Positions 34,622 through 43,093 are shown, numbered from the stretch's first letter. The stretch: DNA of 64,000 nt from Marinobacter orientalis (GCF_004792665.1 NZ_SRZX01000001.1:682001-746000); one strand, 5' to 3'. Notes: a model not told the origin generated them from the sequence alone. Made by a program: numbers and translations.

Positions 34622-35751
34622 TGGAGTACTATGACCTGATAATCGTCGGTGCCGGACCCGCAGGATCGACCCTGGCCCGCTCACTTCAGGACAGTGGCAA
34701 GCGTATCCTGATTATTGACAAACAGGATTTCCCGCGTGACAAAACCTGTGCCGGCTGGGTTACTCCGGCAGTGATGGAAAGCCTGAATATTGATACCAGT
34801 GATTACGGCTCCGGGCGGACACTGCAGCCAATCCGGAAATTCCGGATTGGCATGATGGGCCAACCGGCTGTGGAGAACGACCACGGCGATATCGTCAGCT
34901 ATGGTATAAGGCGGTGCGAGTTCGATGCCTATCTGCTGGATCGGGTAACGGCCCCGAAACAGTTGAAAACGCCAGTCAAATCCATCGTTCGCCGGGACGG
35001 CAACTGGGTGGTTAACGACACTTGGGAAGCGCCATTGATTGTGGGTGCCGGAGGCCACTTCTGCCCTGTTGCGAAGTTACTTGGCGACGGTCCCGGCAGC
35101 CACGAGACTGTGGTGGCCGCCAAGGAAGTGGAGTTCGAGATGACACCCCAGCAGGCAGAGGTTTGCCAGGCCCGTGGTGACACGCCCGAACTCTGGTTCT
35201 GCCGCGACCTCAAGGGCTACGCATGGGTCTTCCGCAAGGACAACTTCCTCAATATCGGCCTTGGCCGCGAGGATAACCACAAACTCAGTGAGCACCTGAA
35301 CAACTTCGTGGACGAAATGAAATCAGAAGGGCGCATCCCGGCTGATCTGCCTGGCCGATTCAAGGGTCATGCCTATCTTCTGTACGCTCACGCCGAAAGG
35401 CCACTGGTGGATGATGGGCTGTTGCTGATCGGGGATTCTGCCGGTCTGGCCTACACCCAGAGTGGCGAAGGCATTCGCCCCGCCATCGAATCCGCGCTGA
35501 TGGCGGCAGACATTATCCGGGACAGGGAAGATTACTCCGCCCAGTCACTGCAAGCATATGGTGAAGCCATTGCCAGCCGTTTTGGCAACCGCGCGGTACC
35601 CCGGGAAAACGGCTGGCAGGTACCGGACTGGGTCAAGATGCCACTGGCCAGCACCCTGATGCGCTCCCACTGGTTTACCCGCAAGGTGGTCACTGAGAAA
35701 TGGTTCCTGCACCAGCAAGTGCCACTCCTTGAAAGCGTCGCCAATGGCTGA
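34621..35751 (+). CDS. FAD-dependent oxidoreductase, geranylgeranyl-reductase-like
   Basis: A 376-residue flavoprotein: DLIIVGAGPAGSTLARSLQDSGK (1-25) is the FAD dinucleotide-binding fold, DKTCAGWVTPAVMESL follows, and LLIGDSAGLAYTQSGEGIRPAIESALMAADII (about 270-300) is the second FAD contact of the geranylgeranyl reductase family. Relatives reduce isoprenoid or other lipid double bonds. Translational coupling to the cyclopropane synthase suggests it processes the same membrane lipids, for example reducing a methylenated acyl chain; this is inference. A strong terminator follows. Confidence 0.85.
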   Translation: MEYYDLIIVGAGPAGSTLARSLQDSGKRILIIDKQDFPRDKTCAGWVTPAVMESLNIDTSDYGSGRTLQPIRKFRIGMMGQPAVENDHGDIVSYGIRRCEFDAYLLDRVTAPKQLKTPVKSIVRRDGNWVVNDTWEAPLIVGAGGHFCPVAKLLGDGPGSHETVVAAKEVEFEMTPQQAEVCQARGDTPELWFCRDLKGYAWVFRKDNFLNIGLGREDNHKLSEHLNNFVDEMKSEGRIPADLPGRFKGHAYLLYAHAERPLVDDGLLLIGDSAGLAYTQSGEGIRPAIESALMAADIIRDREDYSAQSLQAYGEAIASRFGNRAVPRENGWQVPDWVKMPLASTLMRSHWFTRKVVTEKWFLHQQVPLLESVANG

Positions 35752-35760
35752 CCTGAGACG

Positions 35761-35793
35761 AAAAAATGGCGACTAGACGGTCGCCATTTTTTT
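35761..35793. terminator. bidirectional terminator between the flavoprotein and dps
   Basis: AAAAAATGGCGAC and GTCGCCATTTTTTT form a perfect hairpin with six-base loop and T-runs in both directions. It serves the convergent genes ending at 35751 and 35818. Confidence 0.93.
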
Positions 35794-35817
35794 CAGGAAA
35801 AGACTAGCCCACCGGGT

Positions 35818-36291
35818 TTACTGACCCAGGTAACTCCGATACATCCAGACGGTTTTTTCCTGCTCAGAGATATAGTCGCTCATCAGGGCCACCGTGCCTT
35901 CGTCGTCGGCATCGCCAGCCAGGTGCAGCAACTCACGCTGCTTGCCAATCAGTCTGGCAAAGCTTTCAACAATATTTTCCACTGCATCTTTGCCATCGGC
36001 GACATCTTTGCGCTCCGGCACGTCTGACTTCTCGATATAGGTGCTGTAAGCGTGAGCGGGCCGGTGCCCCAGGGTCAGGACCCGCTCGGCAATCTCATCA
36101 ATTTTCAGCAGCAAGTCGTCATAAAGTTCCTCGAACTTGGCGTGCAGCTCGAAGAAATTATCGCCCTTGATGTTCCAGTGATAACCGCGCACATTCATGT
36201 AAAAGATCTGGTAATTGGACAACAGATCGTTCAGTGAATTCGCCAGTTGCTGGGTTTTTTCGGTATCTAAACCAATAAAGTTCTTGCTCAT
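35818..36291 (-). CDS. dps: Dps-family ferritin
   Basis: A 157-residue Dps protein, a dodecameric iron-storage and DNA-protecting shell. The ferroxidase motif is clear: NVRGYHWNIKGDNFFELHAKFEELYDD, with His38 and His50 and the following acidic residues. It has no Lys-rich N-terminal tail, so direct DNA binding is uncertain. ATG 36291 follows AGGAGACACGTT. The upstream 281 bp are AT-rich and hold one ATAGC-N5-GCTAT dyad, too incomplete to call an OxyR site. Confidence 0.93.
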   Translation of the reverse strand: MSKNFIGLDTEKTQQLANSLNDLLSNYQIFYMNVRGYHWNIKGDNFFELHAKFEELYDDLLLKIDEIAERVLTLGHRPAHAYSTYIEKSDVPERKDVADGKDAVENIVESFARLIGKQRELLHLAGDADDEGTVALMSDYISEQEKTVWMYRSYLGQ

Positions 36292-36572
36292 AACGTGTCT
36301 CCTTGACTGTTATCTGGATTTACTGGCTACCACACTAACCAGACATGATCGATAGGTAAAGCTTGGTTATCCAATGCAGGCCATAGTCCAAAACAATCCA
36401 TACAGCGCTTAATCAATAGCCATTAGCTATAGATTTTTTCCAGACAATCAATACCGTTGCCTATTTCTTCCACGAAAAGATCTGGGCTCGCAGGCAACAG
36501 AATGCAAGGGATTCGGCCCGCAATGCCTCGGGGCCTGTGGCCAGAAGTTTCTGAAGCCGTTCCCCTGCCATG

Positions 36573-38015
36573 TTAACCGCCGGGGCCGCAGTCAAGACAT
36601 TGTTCAACCGGAGGCGGGCCAATATCCAGGTTGCGGCTAAGATCCCTGAGAGCAGTGCGTAGCCCCTCTTCGATAACCGGATGGTAAAACGGCATATCCA
36701 GCATTTCAGTTACGGTCATGCGATTCTGTACGGCCCAGGCCAGCAGGTGGCCAATATGCTCAGCAGCGGGCCCAAACATTTCTGCGCCAAGAAACAGCCC
36801 GCTGCCTCGCTCGCCGTAAAGGTGTAACAACCCCTTGTTGGCGCCGATGACACGACTACGCCCCTGACTTTCAAACGATACCTCACCGATGGCATAACAT
36901 CCCTTGCACCGCTCATCGACTTGCTTGAGAGTCATACCCACTGTGGCAATCTGCGGGTCGGTAAACACGACACCCAGCGGCACCCGCCGCAATCCTGCCC
37001 GTACGTCGGGATAACGGCCAGCATTGTCACCGGCAATGCGCCCTTCATCGGCTGCTTCGTGCAGTAACGGTGCTTCGTTATTGGCATCGCCGACGATGAA
37101 TACATGGCTGTCACCGCACTGAAGCGTATAGTGGTCAAATAACGGGGAGCCCTGGTCATCCTGGGCAATATCGGCATTCCTGATATCCAGTTCATCCACA
37201 TTCGGCCGCCGGCCCGTGGCAGCCAGCAGATAGTCAAATGCTTCCGTCACATCCCCCCCCTCGGGATCCGTAAACCGGATGCTTACCCCTTCAGGCGTTC
37301 TTTCCACAGACTGGACCTTTGCATCGGCATCCAGGGGAAATTCGTCATTAAACGACTTCAACGCGTACTGCCGGATGGCGTCCTCCTGCAACGGCCCAAC
37401 GGCCCCGCCGACGCCAAACATGCGAACCCGAATCCCGAGGCGGCTGAGCGCCTGACCCAGCTCCAGACCAATAATGCCGGGACCGAACACCGCCACCGAT
37501 TGTGGCAGGTCTTGCCACTCAAACACATCATCGTTAACGATCAGGCGATCCTTGGCTTCCTTGAGAAAACCGGGGATATTGGGCCGGGAGCCGGTGGCAA
37601 TCACCACCCGCCCGGCCTCTATTTCCAGGTTATCGCCGACAGCAATCCGGTTTGGCGACAGGAACCGGGCATGACCGCGAACCCGATGCGCCTCGGGGAA
37701 GCCTTCAACGGCCTCCAGCACAAAACTCACAAATCGGTCCCGCTCCCGGCGCACCCTTTCCATCACCGCCTTGCCGTCAATCCGGACATCACCTGGGTGA
37801 ATACCAAACATTGAAGCCTTCGTCATGTGGTGAGCACTGTCTGCTGCCGCAATCAGCAGTTTGCTTGGCATACAGCCAACTCTGGCGCAGGTGGTCCCGT
37901 AGGGACCGCCCTCAATCATCACCACGTCGTCCGTGTGCTTGCGCGCTGCACGATAGGCACCCATGCCAGCCGTGCCTGCTCCGATAATCGCGACATCTAC
38001 CTTGCGTTTGTCCAC
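36573..38015 (-). CDS. dihydrolipoyl dehydrogenase-like flavoprotein disulfide reductase
   Basis: A 480-residue pyridine-nucleotide-disulfide oxidoreductase. FAD fold DVAIIGAGTAGMGAYRAAR, redox pair Cys43/Cys48 in TTCARVGCMPSK, NAD site AVFGPGIIGLELGQALSRLG, and the C-terminal catalytic FYHPVIEEGLR are all present. It differs from Lpd of the dehydrogenase complexes and stands alone, so its partner disulfide is unknown. The C-terminus carries an extra VEQCLDCGPGG with a CxxC pair, which could shuttle electrons. Start ATG 38015; the gene is isolated between dps and a LysE exporter. Confidence 0.88.
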   Translation of the reverse strand: MDKRKVDVAIIGAGTAGMGAYRAARKHTDDVVMIEGGPYGTTCARVGCMPSKLLIAAADSAHHMTKASMFGIHPGDVRIDGKAVMERVRRERDRFVSFVLEAVEGFPEAHRVRGHARFLSPNRIAVGDNLEIEAGRVVIATGSRPNIPGFLKEAKDRLIVNDDVFEWQDLPQSVAVFGPGIIGLELGQALSRLGIRVRMFGVGGAVGPLQEDAIRQYALKSFNDEFPLDADAKVQSVERTPEGVSIRFTDPEGGDVTEAFDYLLAATGRRPNVDELDIRNADIAQDDQGSPLFDHYTLQCGDSHVFIVGDANNEAPLLHEAADEGRIAGDNAGRYPDVRAGLRRVPLGVVFTDPQIATVGMTLKQVDERCKGCYAIGEVSFESQGRSRVIGANKGLLHLYGERGSGLFLGAEMFGPAAEHIGHLLAWAVQNRMTVTEMLDMPFYHPVIEEGLRTALRDLSRNLDIGPPPVEQCLDCGPGG

Positions 38016-38189
38016 GTCAGCAACTCCTGGGCCGTCAAATTTTCCAGACTCTTGCCTGAGTATAGAAGCTAAATCCGGGAATGGTTCAGTTCCGCATCAA
38101 GGCACCGTTTGCATGCGGCACAGGACTTTTTGATCCCGGCCTTCTAGACTGACACCCTGCCCGCAAATCCGCCGTGGAGACAACCAGAC

Positions 38190-38846
38190 ATGCCCAATTA
38201 CTGGCCGGAGTTCATTACCGTTGCCATCATCCACTTCCTTGCCGTCGCCAGCCCCGGCCCGGACTTCGCAGTGATGCTTCGCCAGGCCCTGTGCCAAAGC
38301 CGACGTAACGCTCTTCTGACCGCGTTTGGCATCGGCACGGGCATACTCATTCACGTGGGCTATTCCCTGCTGGGCATCGGACTGATCATCCAGCAATCCC
38401 TGGTACTGTTCAGCATTCTCAAGGTTGTCGGCGCGGTGTACCTTACCTGGATTGCCATCCAGTGCCTGCGCTCAAAAGCCGGCGGCGTCCATGTGGAGAC
38501 CACCAACGGGGAACCGCAATCCGGTTTTTCAGCCTATCGCCTGGGCTTTCTTACCAACGCTCTGAACCCGAAAGCCACGCTGTTCTTCGTGTCGCTATTC
38601 TCTGTAATCATCAGCCCGGGCACACCGATCGCGATCCAGTCCGCCTACGGTATCTACATGGCGGTAGCAACGGGACTGTGGTTCATGGCGGTAGCGGTGT
38701 TCTTCACACTGCCCCGGATCCGCAAGGCGTTTAACCGCTTCGGCTACTGGCTGGACCGCCTGATGGGCGGCGTCTTACTGTTGCTGGCAGGACAGTTGCT
38801 GTTTTCAACGGTTTCCGGAGAAGGGAGTATTCAGGGTAAAGAGTAA
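38190..38846 (+). CDS. LysE/RhtB-family amino-acid exporter
   Basis: A 218-residue membrane protein with six hydrophobic segments and the family motif AVASPGPDFAVMLRQAL near residue 20, then GFLTNALNPKATLFFVSLFS. It should export an amino acid or derivative. ATG 38190 has GGAGACAACCAG upstream. It converges with the DAHP synthase gene, and a structured repeat element lies between them. Confidence 0.9.
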   Translation: MPNYWPEFITVAIIHFLAVASPGPDFAVMLRQALCQSRRNALLTAFGIGTGILIHVGYSLLGIGLIIQQSLVLFSILKVVGAVYLTWIAIQCLRSKAGGVHVETTNGEPQSGFSAYRLGFLTNALNPKATLFFVSLFSVIISPGTPIAIQSAYGIYMAVATGLWFMAVAVFFTLPRIRKAFNRFGYWLDRLMGGVLLLLAGQLLFSTVSGEGSIQGKE

Positions 38847-38888
38847 CCCGAAATGCCAAGGGATAAACCGATAAAGCCCGGGCGCCAT

Positions 38889-38985
38889 TCTGAAGGCCTC
38901 TTCCAGAACCGTGGAGCGCCAGGGATGGCGCGACCGAGCCCTACATGGACGTATTTACGGGCGTGTTCTGGAAGAGGCCTTCAGA
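38889..38985. repeat. structured inverted-repeat element, copy 1
   Basis: Perfect 21-base arms (38889-38909, beginning TCTGAAGGCC; and 38965-38985) enclose an inner hairpin GCGCC-AGGGAT-GGCGC (38916-38931) and the core CGAGCC CTACATGGACGTATTTACGG (38935-38960). The copy at 52592-52707 keeps the AGGGAT loop and the core but has entirely different stem and arm sequences that still pair. It lies between convergent gene ends, as a terminator-like or mobile palindromic element would. Confidence 0.85.
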
Positions 38986-39009
38986 CCGGCGCATACACTA
39001 AATCCGGAT

Positions 39010-40068
39010 TCACAGGCCACGCAACAGCTCTTCGGTTTGCTCCCAGCTGATACAGGGATCGGTCAGGGAACACCCGTAAACCAGATCGTTACTATCATTC
39101 TGACGGCCTTCTTCAAGAAAACTTTCCAACATCAAACCCGCGATATTCCGGTTACCTGTGCGTTTCTGGCTCATCACTTCCCGGGCAATCTCAAGTTGTC
39201 GCGACGACTGTTTCCGGGCGTTGTCGTGGCTGCAATCAACCATCACTGAAGCAGAGACGCCCGCAGTGGACAGGGCGTCCATCGCTTCCCGGATACTATC
39301 GGCATCGTAATTGGTAATACCCCGTCCACCACGTAAAACAAGGTGGGTATCGGGGTTGCCCTGTGTTGTGATCATCGCAGGGGAGCCATTAATTCCAACG
39401 CCGAAACAGTGATGGGGATGGGCTGCCGATTTCATCGCGTTGATGGCTGGGCCAATGCTGCCGTCCGTGCCGTTCTTGAAGCCCGTCGGCATGGGCAGGC
39501 CGCTGACCAGCTCCCGGTGAACCTGGGACTCGGTGGTGCGGGCGCCAATGGCGGCCCAGCTCACCAGGTCGCCGAGGTAGTCCATGGCAAACGGGCTGAG
39601 GGCTTCGGTAGCCAGAGGGAGGCCCATGTCAGAGAGGTTCAGCAACAGGCGGCGGGAGCGCAGGAGGCCTTCGTTGAGGTCGCCGGTGCCCGTGCGTTCG
39701 GGATCGTAGAGCAGGCCTTTCCAGCCGACGGTGGTACGGGGCTTTTCGAGGTAGGCACGCATAATGATCAGGAAGCGGTCACTGACATCGTCCGCCAGCT
39801 TTTTCAGCTTCTCGCCATATTCCAATGCCGCCACTTCATCGTGTATGGAGCAGGGGCCGATAACCACTATCGTTCTTGAATCCTCACCGTGCAGTACACG
39901 ACGAATGGATTCGCGGTGCCGCTGTATCTGGGCCCGCACCTCGGTGGGTAAGGGCAGGCTGGCGCGAAGTTCCGCCGGCGTCGGCAGCCGAATCTCACCG
40001 CTTGCGCGATCTGTCCGGGTGGGCTGGCTCGCCTCTTTCGGTGTCTCGATATTCAGCGACATGTTCAT
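39010..40068 (-). CDS. 3-deoxy-7-phosphoheptulonate (DAHP) synthase, class I
   Basis: Condenses phosphoenolpyruvate and erythrose-4-phosphate, the first step of aromatic amino-acid synthesis. The 352-residue protein has the AroF/G/H core: VVIGPCSIHD (active-site Cys), RAYLEKPRTTVGWKGL, GARTTESQVHRELVSGLPMPTGFKNGTDG and DCSHDNARK. Which amino acid inhibits it cannot be read with certainty, so I do not choose between aroF, aroG and aroH. Upstream on its strand lie a leader peptide gene rich in Phe, Trp and Tyr codons and a terminator hairpin, so expression is very likely controlled by attenuation. Start ATG 40068, with an alternative ATG two codons on. Confidence 0.95.
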   Translation of the reverse strand: MNMSLNIETPKEASQPTRTDRASGEIRLPTPAELRASLPLPTEVRAQIQRHRESIRRVLHGEDSRTIVVIGPCSIHDEVAALEYGEKLKKLADDVSDRFLIIMRAYLEKPRTTVGWKGLLYDPERTGTGDLNEGLLRSRRLLLNLSDMGLPLATEALSPFAMDYLGDLVSWAAIGARTTESQVHRELVSGLPMPTGFKNGTDGSIGPAINAMKSAAHPHHCFGVGINGSPAMITTQGNPDTHLVLRGGRGITNYDADSIREAMDALSTAGVSASVMVDCSHDNARKQSSRQLEIAREVMSQKRTGNRNIAGLMLESFLEEGRQNDSNDLVYGCSLTDPCISWEQTEELLRGL

Positions 40069-40102
40069 GGTCAGTGTTCCCGTTTCCCTGTGTCAGAATC
40101 AG

Positions 40103-40136
40103 AAAAGCCCCGGCTGGGCTACCAGTCGGGGCTTTT
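40103..40136 (-). terminator. attenuator terminator in the DAHP synthase leader
   Basis: On the minus strand AAAAGCCCCGACTGG and CCAGCCGGGGCTTTT form a hairpin with a four-base loop and one mismatch, followed by CTGATTCTG. It lies 35 nt before the DAHP synthase start and about 65 nt after the leader-peptide stop. No minus-strand gene ends here, so the natural reading is a conditional terminator. An upstream hairpin pairs 40147-40153 with 40167-40173, and the segment CAGCC/GGCTG shared between the two could form an antiterminator. Confidence 0.8.
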
Positions 40137-40200
40137 TGAGTCCGGTGGCAGCCTGGGTTTCTGCCGGGCTGCCTTCCTCGTTATTCGGTCGATGAAGATC

Positions 40201-40278
40201 CTATGGGCGGCCCCGGCTCTGGCTAAAATAAAAGCCATAACCAAACCACCAGAAAAACACAGCATTAACTGCCGCCAT
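40201..40278 (-). CDS. aromatic leader peptide for DAHP synthase attenuation
   Basis: A 25-codon reading frame starting ATG at 40278 with TTCGGAGAAAAACCG as a strong ribosome site and ending TAG at 40201-40203. Codons 8-18 (40257-40225) read FFWWFGYGFYF: five Phe, two Trp and two Tyr in eleven codons. Such a run directly upstream of a terminator hairpin and a DAHP synthase gene is what ribosome-mediated attenuation requires: stalling when charged aromatic tRNAs are scarce. The mix of all three aromatic residues suggests that any of them can relieve termination. Confidence 0.85.
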   Translation of the reverse strand: MAAVNAVFFWWFGYGFYFSQSRGRP

Positions 40279-40347
40279 CGGTTTTTCTCCGAAAGCTTGC
40301 AGAACATTCAATTGACAGGCCGTGTGTGTCGTCTTCATGCTTTCCAA

Positions 40348-40375
40348 TATATATCCCCGGATTCGCGGTTTGCAA
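40348..40375 (-). promoter_or_regulatory. candidate promoter for leader peptide and DAHP synthase
   Basis: On the minus strand TTGCAA (40375-40370) and TATATA (40353-40348) are 16 bp apart. Initiation near 40341 would give a leader of about 63 nt before the leader-peptide ATG. The divergent secretin-like gene starts at 40430, so the region is shared. Confidence 0.45.
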
Positions 40376-40429
40376 CCCGTAAATCCGGATTTTACGGAAT
40401 TTCCGCCCAAACCTGTCGTGGAGTTTTCG

Positions 40430-41212
40430 ATGAGCACTCGAACTGTATGGCCCACAACGGTGCTTTTGACATTGCTACTGCTGTTCTCCGGGGCCATTGC
40501 GGCAGAGCCCGAGGCCCGCACCTATCAGATGGACCAGCGCTCCGCCGGGGACGTTGCCGGGCAGATACGCGAACTCTACCCGGACGGGCAGGTGGCGATT
40601 ACCGCCCGCGGACAACAAATGGTGGTCCGTGGCGAGCCATCAGTACTGGATGAAATCGGGATGCTGGTGGAAACCATGGACGTGGCGCCGGCGCAGATGC
40701 GCATCACGGTTCGCTCCCGCAACAATGTCGATAGCAAAAGTGGTGGCGCCGGTGTCTCTGTCGGCAATAATCAGATTGGTATAAACGCAGAGCGCAAGGT
40801 CACCACCACCCGGCGTAACCAGGAACGCACCCTGGTAGTTCAGGATGGCCAGTCTGCTCACATTACCTCCGGGCAGGTCCGTACTGTACCGGTTGCGATT
40901 CGCGGTGGCCGCAATCCGGCGGCTTTTCTGGACCAGGTGGAAACCCGCAGCGGGTTTCTGGTCAGTCCTCAGGTCATCTCTGACCAGGCCGTTGAACTGA
41001 ACATCGTTTCCTTCGAAGAGGATCCTGAGGGAGACATGCCCGGCTATGAAACCGAAGCAGTAATGACAATCCGCCGGGTTGAGCCGGGTGAATGGGTGGA
41101 ACTTGGCAGCACCCGTCAGCAACGTGCCGGTGAACAATCCGGAATTACCTACCAGACCAGTGGCGACACGCAGCGGAATCAGGCGTTCGAAGTAAAAGTG
41201 GAGGTGCTCTGA
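40430..41212 (+). CDS. secretin N-domain-like periplasmic/lipoprotein-free protein, orphan
   Basis: A 260-residue exported protein: signal peptide of about 24 residues ending AIAAEP. Residues about 28-90 (TYQMDQRSAGDVAGQIRELYPDGQVAITARGQQMVVRGEPSVLDEIGMLVETMDV) resemble the N1/NolW ring-building domains of secretins and GspD/PilQ. The rest is beta-rich, with RNQERTLVVQDGQSAHITSGQ resembling a secretin-core opening, but it is too short for a full secretin and has no secretion genes nearby. Function unknown. ATG 40430 has GTGGAGTTTTCG upstream. Confidence 0.65.
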   Translation: MSTRTVWPTTVLLTLLLLFSGAIAAEPEARTYQMDQRSAGDVAGQIRELYPDGQVAITARGQQMVVRGEPSVLDEIGMLVETMDVAPAQMRITVRSRNNVDSKSGGAGVSVGNNQIGINAERKVTTTRRNQERTLVVQDGQSAHITSGQVRTVPVAIRGGRNPAAFLDQVETRSGFLVSPQVISDQAVELNIVSFEEDPEGDMPGYETEAVMTIRRVEPGEWVELGSTRQQRAGEQSGITYQTSGDTQRNQAFEVKVEVL

Positions 41213-41218
41213 GGTTGA

Positions 41219-41734
41219 TCAGGCCTGGTGTTTGAGCAACACGGACTTGGCCTCATTGATTTTCGCCGCCAGATAATCATTACCACCGCGGTCAGGATGC
41301 AGCTTCTGTATCAGCCGCCGATGGGCCTGAATGACCTCTTCACGCGTGCTTTGCGGAGCAACTCCGAGAATCTCGCACGCCTCTCTGGGCGACATCCCGT
41401 CAGAGCTGGCCGGCACCTGATTGCTCCCGCCACGGGCCGCTTCTTCGTCTTTATCGCCTTCGCCCTGGCTCTGGCCCTGACCAAAAACCCGACTGATCAT
41501 GGGCGCAAATTTGAGTAGCGCAGGCAGCTTCCTCAACAGGGGCAAGAGTGCAGCAACGGCGGCGGTCAGCACATGAACACGGCCGGTCAGTACCATGAAT
41601 ACAAGCAGGGTACCGCCCCCGACCAGAATGACCTTCCAGGTCGCCGCTTTCTTTCTTTCGGGGGTTAACGCCCCCCACTGTTTCAGTATAATAAAAGCGG
41701 CCGCCGCAAGGGCAAGACCAAGAATCCAGTGCAT
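41219..41734 (-). CDS. membrane-anchored J-domain protein
   Basis: A 171-residue protein with one or two N-terminal membrane segments (ILGLALAAAAFIILKQW and VILVGGGTLLVFMVL), a central acidic linker GQSQGEGDKDEEAARGG, and a C-terminal J-domain: SPREACEILGVAPQSTREEVIQAHRRLIQKLHPDRGGNDYLAAKIN, with HPD intact. This is the layout of TIM14/Pam18-like J-proteins that recruit DnaK to the membrane. Target unknown. It converges with the secretin-like gene 6 bp away and is divergent from the RND operon. Confidence 0.85.
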   Translation of the reverse strand: MHWILGLALAAAAFIILKQWGALTPERKKAATWKVILVGGGTLLVFMVLTGRVHVLTAAVAALLPLLRKLPALLKFAPMISRVFGQGQSQGEGDKDEEAARGGSNQVPASSDGMSPREACEILGVAPQSTREEVIQAHRRLIQKLHPDRGGNDYLAAKINEAKSVLLKHQA

Positions 41735-41989
41735 TCGCTAATCCTTATCGGCATCCTGGTCGTATTGCAGGGCCTGAGCCCCGAGGACCGAAACAGTAAT
41801 TGTACGCATATTTACTGACAAATCGGTGACAGTACCCGTCTGCATTGTATAGGATGCTATTCTTTACAATTTGTCCAGTTGACGCAATAACACCATCTCG
41901 CCGGGCGTCCCCGTCATCAAGGCAGATGACCCGAGCCTACGGAACTGACACGATCACCTGCAACAGACATACGACCCAGGACCTGAACT

Positions 41990-43093
41990 ATGCGCACGGC
42001 CTCCCGCTTCCTGATTGTAATCATCTTTCTCGGTGTCGTACTTGGCGGCATTTTCGGTTACAAATTCTACCAGTTCGGCCAGATGGAAGAGCAGTCTTCC
42101 AAACCGCAACCGCCCGCAAAAATTTCTGCGACCGTTGCGCACACCGAAAGCTGGACGCCTGAGCTCAAGGCTGTTGGCAGCGTTGAATCCATAAACGGCA
42201 TCGAAGTTGCCAACGAGGTGCCCGGTGTTGTTGAAACCATCAGCTTTGAGTCAGGTGATGAAGTACAAAAGGGGGACGTTCTGATCCGGCTTGACGCTGC
42301 CATTGATGAAGCTGCCTTGCGCACGCGCCGGGCAGAGGCGCAACTGGCCGAGCAGGAATTCAAAAGGGTCTCTGATCTGCTGCCCAAGCGCGCTGTCTCC
42401 CAATCCCAGTATGATGAAGTCAAGGCCAACTTCGATGCCGCCCGCGCCCGCGTCAATGAAGCCGAAGCCCAGTTGAGCAAGAAGGTTATCCGTGCGCCGT
42501 TTGACGGCAAACTGGGTCTGCGCCTGATTGACCAGGGTGAATATATCGGCACTGGCACGTCCATTGTCGAAATCAATATGCTTAACCCGATCTACGTGGA
42601 TTACACCCTCTCGGAAAAAGACCTGTCGAAGGTTGACCGTAACTATGACGTGGTGGCAACGGTTGCCGCCGTTCCCGAGCGCACCTTCGAAGGCAAGGTA
42701 AGCGCCATCAACACCTCCGTCAATCCTCAGACCCGCACTGTGCGCATTCGCGCCACGCTGGAAAACGAGGACAACCTGCTGCGCCCCGGCATGTTTGCCA
42801 CGATCTCCACCCGGCAACCGGAGGATCGTGAGGTTGTTACCGTGCCCCGTACCGCTATTTCCTACAATACATACGGCGATTTTGTCTTCGTTGTGGCAGA
42901 AAATGACGATGGTGAACTGATCGTTAACCGGCGTACTGTGCAGACGGGCAATAGCCGTGATGGCCGCGTTGCCGTAACCGACGGCTTGGAAGACGGTGAA
43001 CAGGTTGTGTCCAAGGGCCTGTTGAGACTGCGCGCGGAACAGCGGGTCGAGGTTCAGGACGATAGCGACAAGCCGGCGGAGGCGTCCGAGTAA
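41990..43093 (+). CDS. RND efflux periplasmic adaptor subunit
   Basis: A 367-residue membrane-fusion protein with an N-terminal signal/anchor (FLIVIIFLGVVLGGIFGY), a lipoyl half-motif VANEVPGVVETISFESGDEVQKGDVLIRLD, a coiled-coil hairpin at about 105-165 and the second lipoyl half LSKKVIRAPFDGKLGLRLIDQGEYIG. It bridges the RND pump to an outer-membrane channel. No TolC-type gene is adjacent, so a shared channel is used. Its stop overlaps the pump start in TAATG. Confidence 0.93.
   Translation: MRTASRFLIVIIFLGVVLGGIFGYKFYQFGQMEEQSSKPQPPAKISATVAHTESWTPELKAVGSVESINGIEVANEVPGVVETISFESGDEVQKGDVLIRLDAAIDEAALRTRRAEAQLAEQEFKRVSDLLPKRAVSQSQYDEVKANFDAARARVNEAEAQLSKKVIRAPFDGKLGLRLIDQGEYIGTGTSIVEINMLNPIYVDYTLSEKDLSKVDRNYDVVATVAAVPERTFEGKVSAINTSVNPQTRTVRIRATLENEDNLLRPGMFATISTRQPEDREVVTVPRTAISYNTYGDFVFVVAENDDGELIVNRRTVQTGNSRDGRVAVTDGLEDGEQVVSKGLLRLRAEQRVEVQDDSDKPAEASE

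Noticed and set aside
36416..36430. ATAGC-N5-GCTAT dyad upstream of dps as an OxyR site
   Set aside because: Resembles one OxyR half-site with one mismatch, but the second half-site 22 bp away in either direction is missing.
41846..41870. imperfect TTGTA/TACAA dyad upstream of the RND adaptor
   Set aside because: Five matching bases per side only; cannot be told from chance, though a regulator site is possible.
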